Source of the DNA: an uncultured Eubacterium sp.
GTDB lineage: Bacteria > Bacillota > Clostridia > Lachnospirales > Lachnospiraceae
Length of the DNA stretch: 64,000 bases
Reading direction: 5' to 3'
Assembly: GCA_910586445.1 (NCBI GenBank)
Contig: CAJUHV010000006.1
Span: 25,509-89,508, forward strand
Shown here: positions 61,616 to 64,000 of the stretch, in pieces
Position numbering within the stretch: position 1 is the first letter of the stretch
How the letters are laid out: each line of letters begins with the position of its first letter
The notes under the pieces: model-generated
What the model saw: only the letters and a program-made list of their open reading frames with translations
Database searches by the model: none
What the model was told of the DNA's origin: nothing
Made by a program: the position numbers and the translations under genes

Positions 61616-61944
61616 GCCAGGCCCGATTTACTTTATTTTTAGTTTTATACTCTGCTAGTCCCGACTTACTTTATTTTCTTAGTTTTTATACTTTACCAGG
61701 CCTGGCTGGCTTCATTCTTACAGTTTTACACTTACCAGGCCTGACCAGCTTCACTTTCATAGTCTTTTATGCTCTGCCAGTCCTGCCAACTTTATTTTCT
61801 TAGTTTTTTATATTTTACCAGGCCCGACTGGCTTTATTTTTATAGTTTTACACCTTGCCCGAACTGAATTAATTCATTTTTACAGTTTTATACTTTGCCA
61901 GTCCTGACTTACTTCATTTTCATAGTTTTTTATACTTTACCAAC
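61616..61944. repeat. Eight-copy degenerate ~41-bp tandem repeat extending from a gene's stop codon
   Basis: Units of 39-42 bp, such as CCAGTCCTGACTTACTTCAT followed by TTTCATAGTTTTTTATACTTTA, run from 61616 to the end of the flhO gene. The last codons and stop of flhO (61930-61944) form the first unit, so the gene end itself has been multiplied into the spacer. 61461-61615 is plain AT-rich DNA. Confidence 0.88.
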
Positions 61945-62733
61945 CTGATTAACCGCTTTATCCAGCATAGAGTCAAATGTCTGGATCATCTTCTGGTTGG
62001 ATTCATAAGCCCTTGCAATTGTGATCATAGAAACCATCTCGTCTACGACTTTTACATTTGAAGCCTCTAAATAGCCCTGTTCAATGGCACCTGCTGCCTC
62101 TATCGCCTGTCCGCCTTCCACAAGGTCATACATATTTTCTCCATATTTTGACAGGAAATCATAGTTTTCAAAATCTACCAGGCCAAGCTGTGCTACGAGC
62201 TGATCGTTCTGGTATATAAAGCCCTCTGAATCAATTGTAAAATCAAGATTCGGATCTAACTGAATATAGTTATTTGCTGCTGGATTTCCATTCTGTGCAC
62301 CATTTTGATTCAGCACATAATCTCCGTCTTTTGTACGTAAAAAACCGTCCGTACTAATTGTAAATGCACCGTCACGTGTGTATTTTACAGAAGTATTGCC
62401 TGCCTTATCTGTAAAGGAAATGGCAAAAAATCCATTGCCGTCAATCGCACAGTCGTATTTATTTTCAGTCACGCGAAAACTGCCCTGGGTATAGTCTGTA
62501 TAAGTCTCTCCGATTTTCACGCCCAGGTTGACATCACCGAGCTGCTTTGCATGCCGGTTCGGCACGGAAGAGTCTTTTATTTTATACGCCAGCTGTGTCC
62601 GGAAAGGTTCTGCGGTAGCACCTTCCTTTTTATATCCGTTTGTATCCACATTGGCCAGATTATTTGTCATTACATCCAGCCTGTTCATTTCATTTACCAT
62701 TCCTGACCATGCAGTGTATAAACCTTTAACCAT
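61930..62733 (-). CDS. flhO: Flagellar hook-basal body (rod) protein, FlhO/FlgF-like
   Basis: 267 residues. MVKGLYTAWSGMVNEMNRLD and TNNLANVDTNGYKKEGA at the start, IDGNGFFAIS with YTRDGAF in the middle, and GYLEASNVKVVDEMVSMITI with NQKMIQTFDSMLDKAV at the end are typical. It lies directly after mbl, as in the B. subtilis mbl-flhO-flhP group. The final five codons and stop seed a tandem repeat in the spacer to flhP. Confidence 0.9.
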   Translation of the reverse strand: MVKGLYTAWSGMVNEMNRLDVMTNNLANVDTNGYKKEGATAEPFRTQLAYKIKDSSVPNRHAKQLGDVNLGVKIGETYTDYTQGSFRVTENKYDCAIDGNGFFAISFTDKAGNTSVKYTRDGAFTISTDGFLRTKDGDYVLNQNGAQNGNPAANNYIQLDPNLDFTIDSEGFIYQNDQLVAQLGLVDFENYDFLSKYGENMYDLVEGGQAIEAAGAIEQGYLEASNVKVVDEMVSMITIARAYESNQKMIQTFDSMLDKAVNQVGKV

Positions 62734-62780
62734 TTCCTTATTCTTCCTTTCTTTTAAAACCTGTCCGCTCCGGCTGTCGT

Positions 62781-63776
62781 TTAATCATCGTCGCGCTTGC
62801 CGGCCAGGAATTCTACAAATTTGCCTGTACCTACCGCTACGCATGTCATCGGTTCTTCGGCTGTCATTGTATTGATTCCGGTTTTTTCCTCGATCAGTTC
62901 CTCTAAACCTCTAAGCAGTGAACCGCCGCCGGTCAGCACAATCCCGCGGTCAGCCACATCGGCTGCCAGTTCCGGCGGTGTCTTTTCCAGTACGCTGTGG
63001 ACTGCTTCTACAATCTGCAGGGTAGCTTCTCTAAGTGCTTCTTCTGTTTCCTCTGATGATACGGTGACAGTCTTTGGCAGGCCTGTCACCAGATTTCTGC
63101 CCCTGACATCTATCGTTTCCGGCTGTGCAAGCGGATAGCAGGTACCGATTTTAATCTTTATATCCTCTGCCGTACGCTCACCAATCAGCAGATTGTGTTT
63201 CTTTCTCATATACCGCACAATCGCTTCGTCAAAATCATCCCCGGCAATCTTTATAGAAGTACTGACAACAGATCCGCCCAGAGAAATAACTGCAATATCT
63301 GCCGTACCGCCTCCGATATCGACAATCATATTACCACACGGCCTTGATATATCAATGCCCGCCCCGATTGCTGCTGCAATCGGCTCTTCTATGATCATGA
63401 CCTCTCTGGCTCCCGCCTGATAAGTCGCATCTTCTACTGCTTTCTTTTCTACTTCCGTAACACCGCTTGGTACGCAGACACTGATACGCGGCTTGCGGAA
63501 ACTTTTTTTGCCAAGTGCTTTTTGGATAAAGTACTTGATCATTTTTTCTGTAACTGTGTAGTCTGAAATGACGCCTTGGCGCAGGGGACGGACTGCAACG
63601 ATGTTACCCGGAGTACGGCCTAACATCAGCCGTGCTTCTTCCCCTATTGCCTTGATCTTATTTGTATCGCGGTCAAATGCTACTACGGAAGGCTCTTTTA
63701 ATACAACACCTTTTCCTTTAATATATACCAGAATGCTGGCCGTCCCTAAATCAATTCCAATATCTGCTCCCATCAT
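62781..63776 (-). CDS. mbl: MreB/Mbl cell-shape actin homologue
   Basis: 331 residues. DIGIDLGTASILVYIKGKGV is the phosphate-1 loop, VDIGGGTADIAVISLGG phosphate-2, and GIVLTGGGSLLRGLEELI the adenosine motif. It forms membrane-bound filaments that guide wall synthesis. It is called Mbl rather than MreB because flhO and flhP follow. ATG 63776 has AAAGGGG upstream; the next codon is also ATG. Confidence 0.93.
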   Translation of the reverse strand: MMGADIGIDLGTASILVYIKGKGVVLKEPSVVAFDRDTNKIKAIGEEARLMLGRTPGNIVAVRPLRQGVISDYTVTEKMIKYFIQKALGKKSFRKPRISVCVPSGVTEVEKKAVEDATYQAGAREVMIIEEPIAAAIGAGIDISRPCGNMIVDIGGGTADIAVISLGGSVVSTSIKIAGDDFDEAIVRYMRKKHNLLIGERTAEDIKIKIGTCYPLAQPETIDVRGRNLVTGLPKTVTVSSEETEEALREATLQIVEAVHSVLEKTPPELAADVADRGIVLTGGGSLLRGLEELIEEKTGINTMTAEEPMTCVAVGTGKFVEFLAGKRDDD

Positions 63777-64000
63777 GTACAGATATCCCCTTTCATCTCT
63801 ACTTTTTATGCATTATAATTTAGTAATTTATCAGATCGGCATCTGACGCCTGCGCCGAATGCCTGCTAATATGCTGGATTTAACGGCAAAGAAGCTATAC
63901 TCTATTTTGCCATATTAATTCCTATTATATACAATAAATTCCATTTTTCATAGCACTTTTTTATTTTTCACAATTTCTTAAAGATTTTGTAAGAAATAGA
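63777..64000. other. Upstream region of mbl
   Basis: AT-rich. A TATAAT-like box on the minus strand lies near 63812-63817, about 36-41 bp before the mbl start, but no good -35 box is seen. No gene found in the remaining bases to the window end. Confidence 0.35.

Overview
The window looks like a chromosome segment from a flagellated Gram-positive anaerobe of the class Clostridia, most likely Lachnospiraceae. The reasons are the B. subtilis-like mbl-flhO-flhP order, the cdaA-cdaR-glmM block, strong AGGAGG ribosome sites, consensus sigma-A promoters, and surface-protein and DUF families typical of that group. No rRNA, tRNA, CRISPR array or intact insertion sequence was seen.

Region 1 (1-20.7 kb) is the notable part. 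One complete 1493-residue secreted, S-layer-like protein gene (16153-20634, minus strand) has a promoter, ribosome site and signal peptide. Three large cassettes (4167-7535, 8448-11765, 12633-16043, plus strand) match only its last ~1130 residues. Each cassette is open to its end but has no promoter, start codon or signal peptide. Each begins with the same 18-bp sequence, which contains an in-frame TAA. The expressed copy points the opposite way, so an inversion between matching left borders would place a silent cassette behind the single promoter. Cassette 3 and the expressed gene share 74 identical bases exactly at this border and converge on one shared palindromic terminator. Each gap between silent cassettes holds a toxin-antitoxin pair (Phd+PIN, then RelB/DinJ-like+PIN). 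At the left edge are a large serine recombinase, an unknown protein and a DUF6076-like protein, controlled by two face-to-face, mutually overlapping consensus promoters. Together this reads as a surface-layer antigenic-variation locus. The parts are seen in the sequence; the switching is inferred.

Region 2 (20.7-27.6 kb) holds carbamate kinase, a small membrane protein, a 100-bp MITE-like hairpin, an HtrA-type protease with a repetitive N-terminus, and a secreted papain-like protease.

Region 3 (27.6-51.8 kb) is a long minus-strand envelope polysaccharide cluster. It runs from glmM through HPr, the complete dTDP-rhamnose pathway (rfbD, rfbB, rfbA, rfbC), glycosyltransferases, a methyltransferase/kinase-like fusion, two polyprenyl-phosphate sugar transferases, a Wzm/Wzt-type ABC exporter, two LytR-CpsA-Psr ligases and a rhamnosyltransferase-like protein to glmS. 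It probably makes a rhamnose-containing wall glycan.

Region 4 (51.8-64 kb) contains the c-di-AMP cyclase operon (cdaA, cdaR, two membrane proteins), a flagellar-operon zinc protein, comF, recD2, the basal-body genes and mbl. Several spacers in regions 2-4 consist of degenerate tandem repeats unique to that spacer, and some repeat the last codons and stop codon of the gene upstream.
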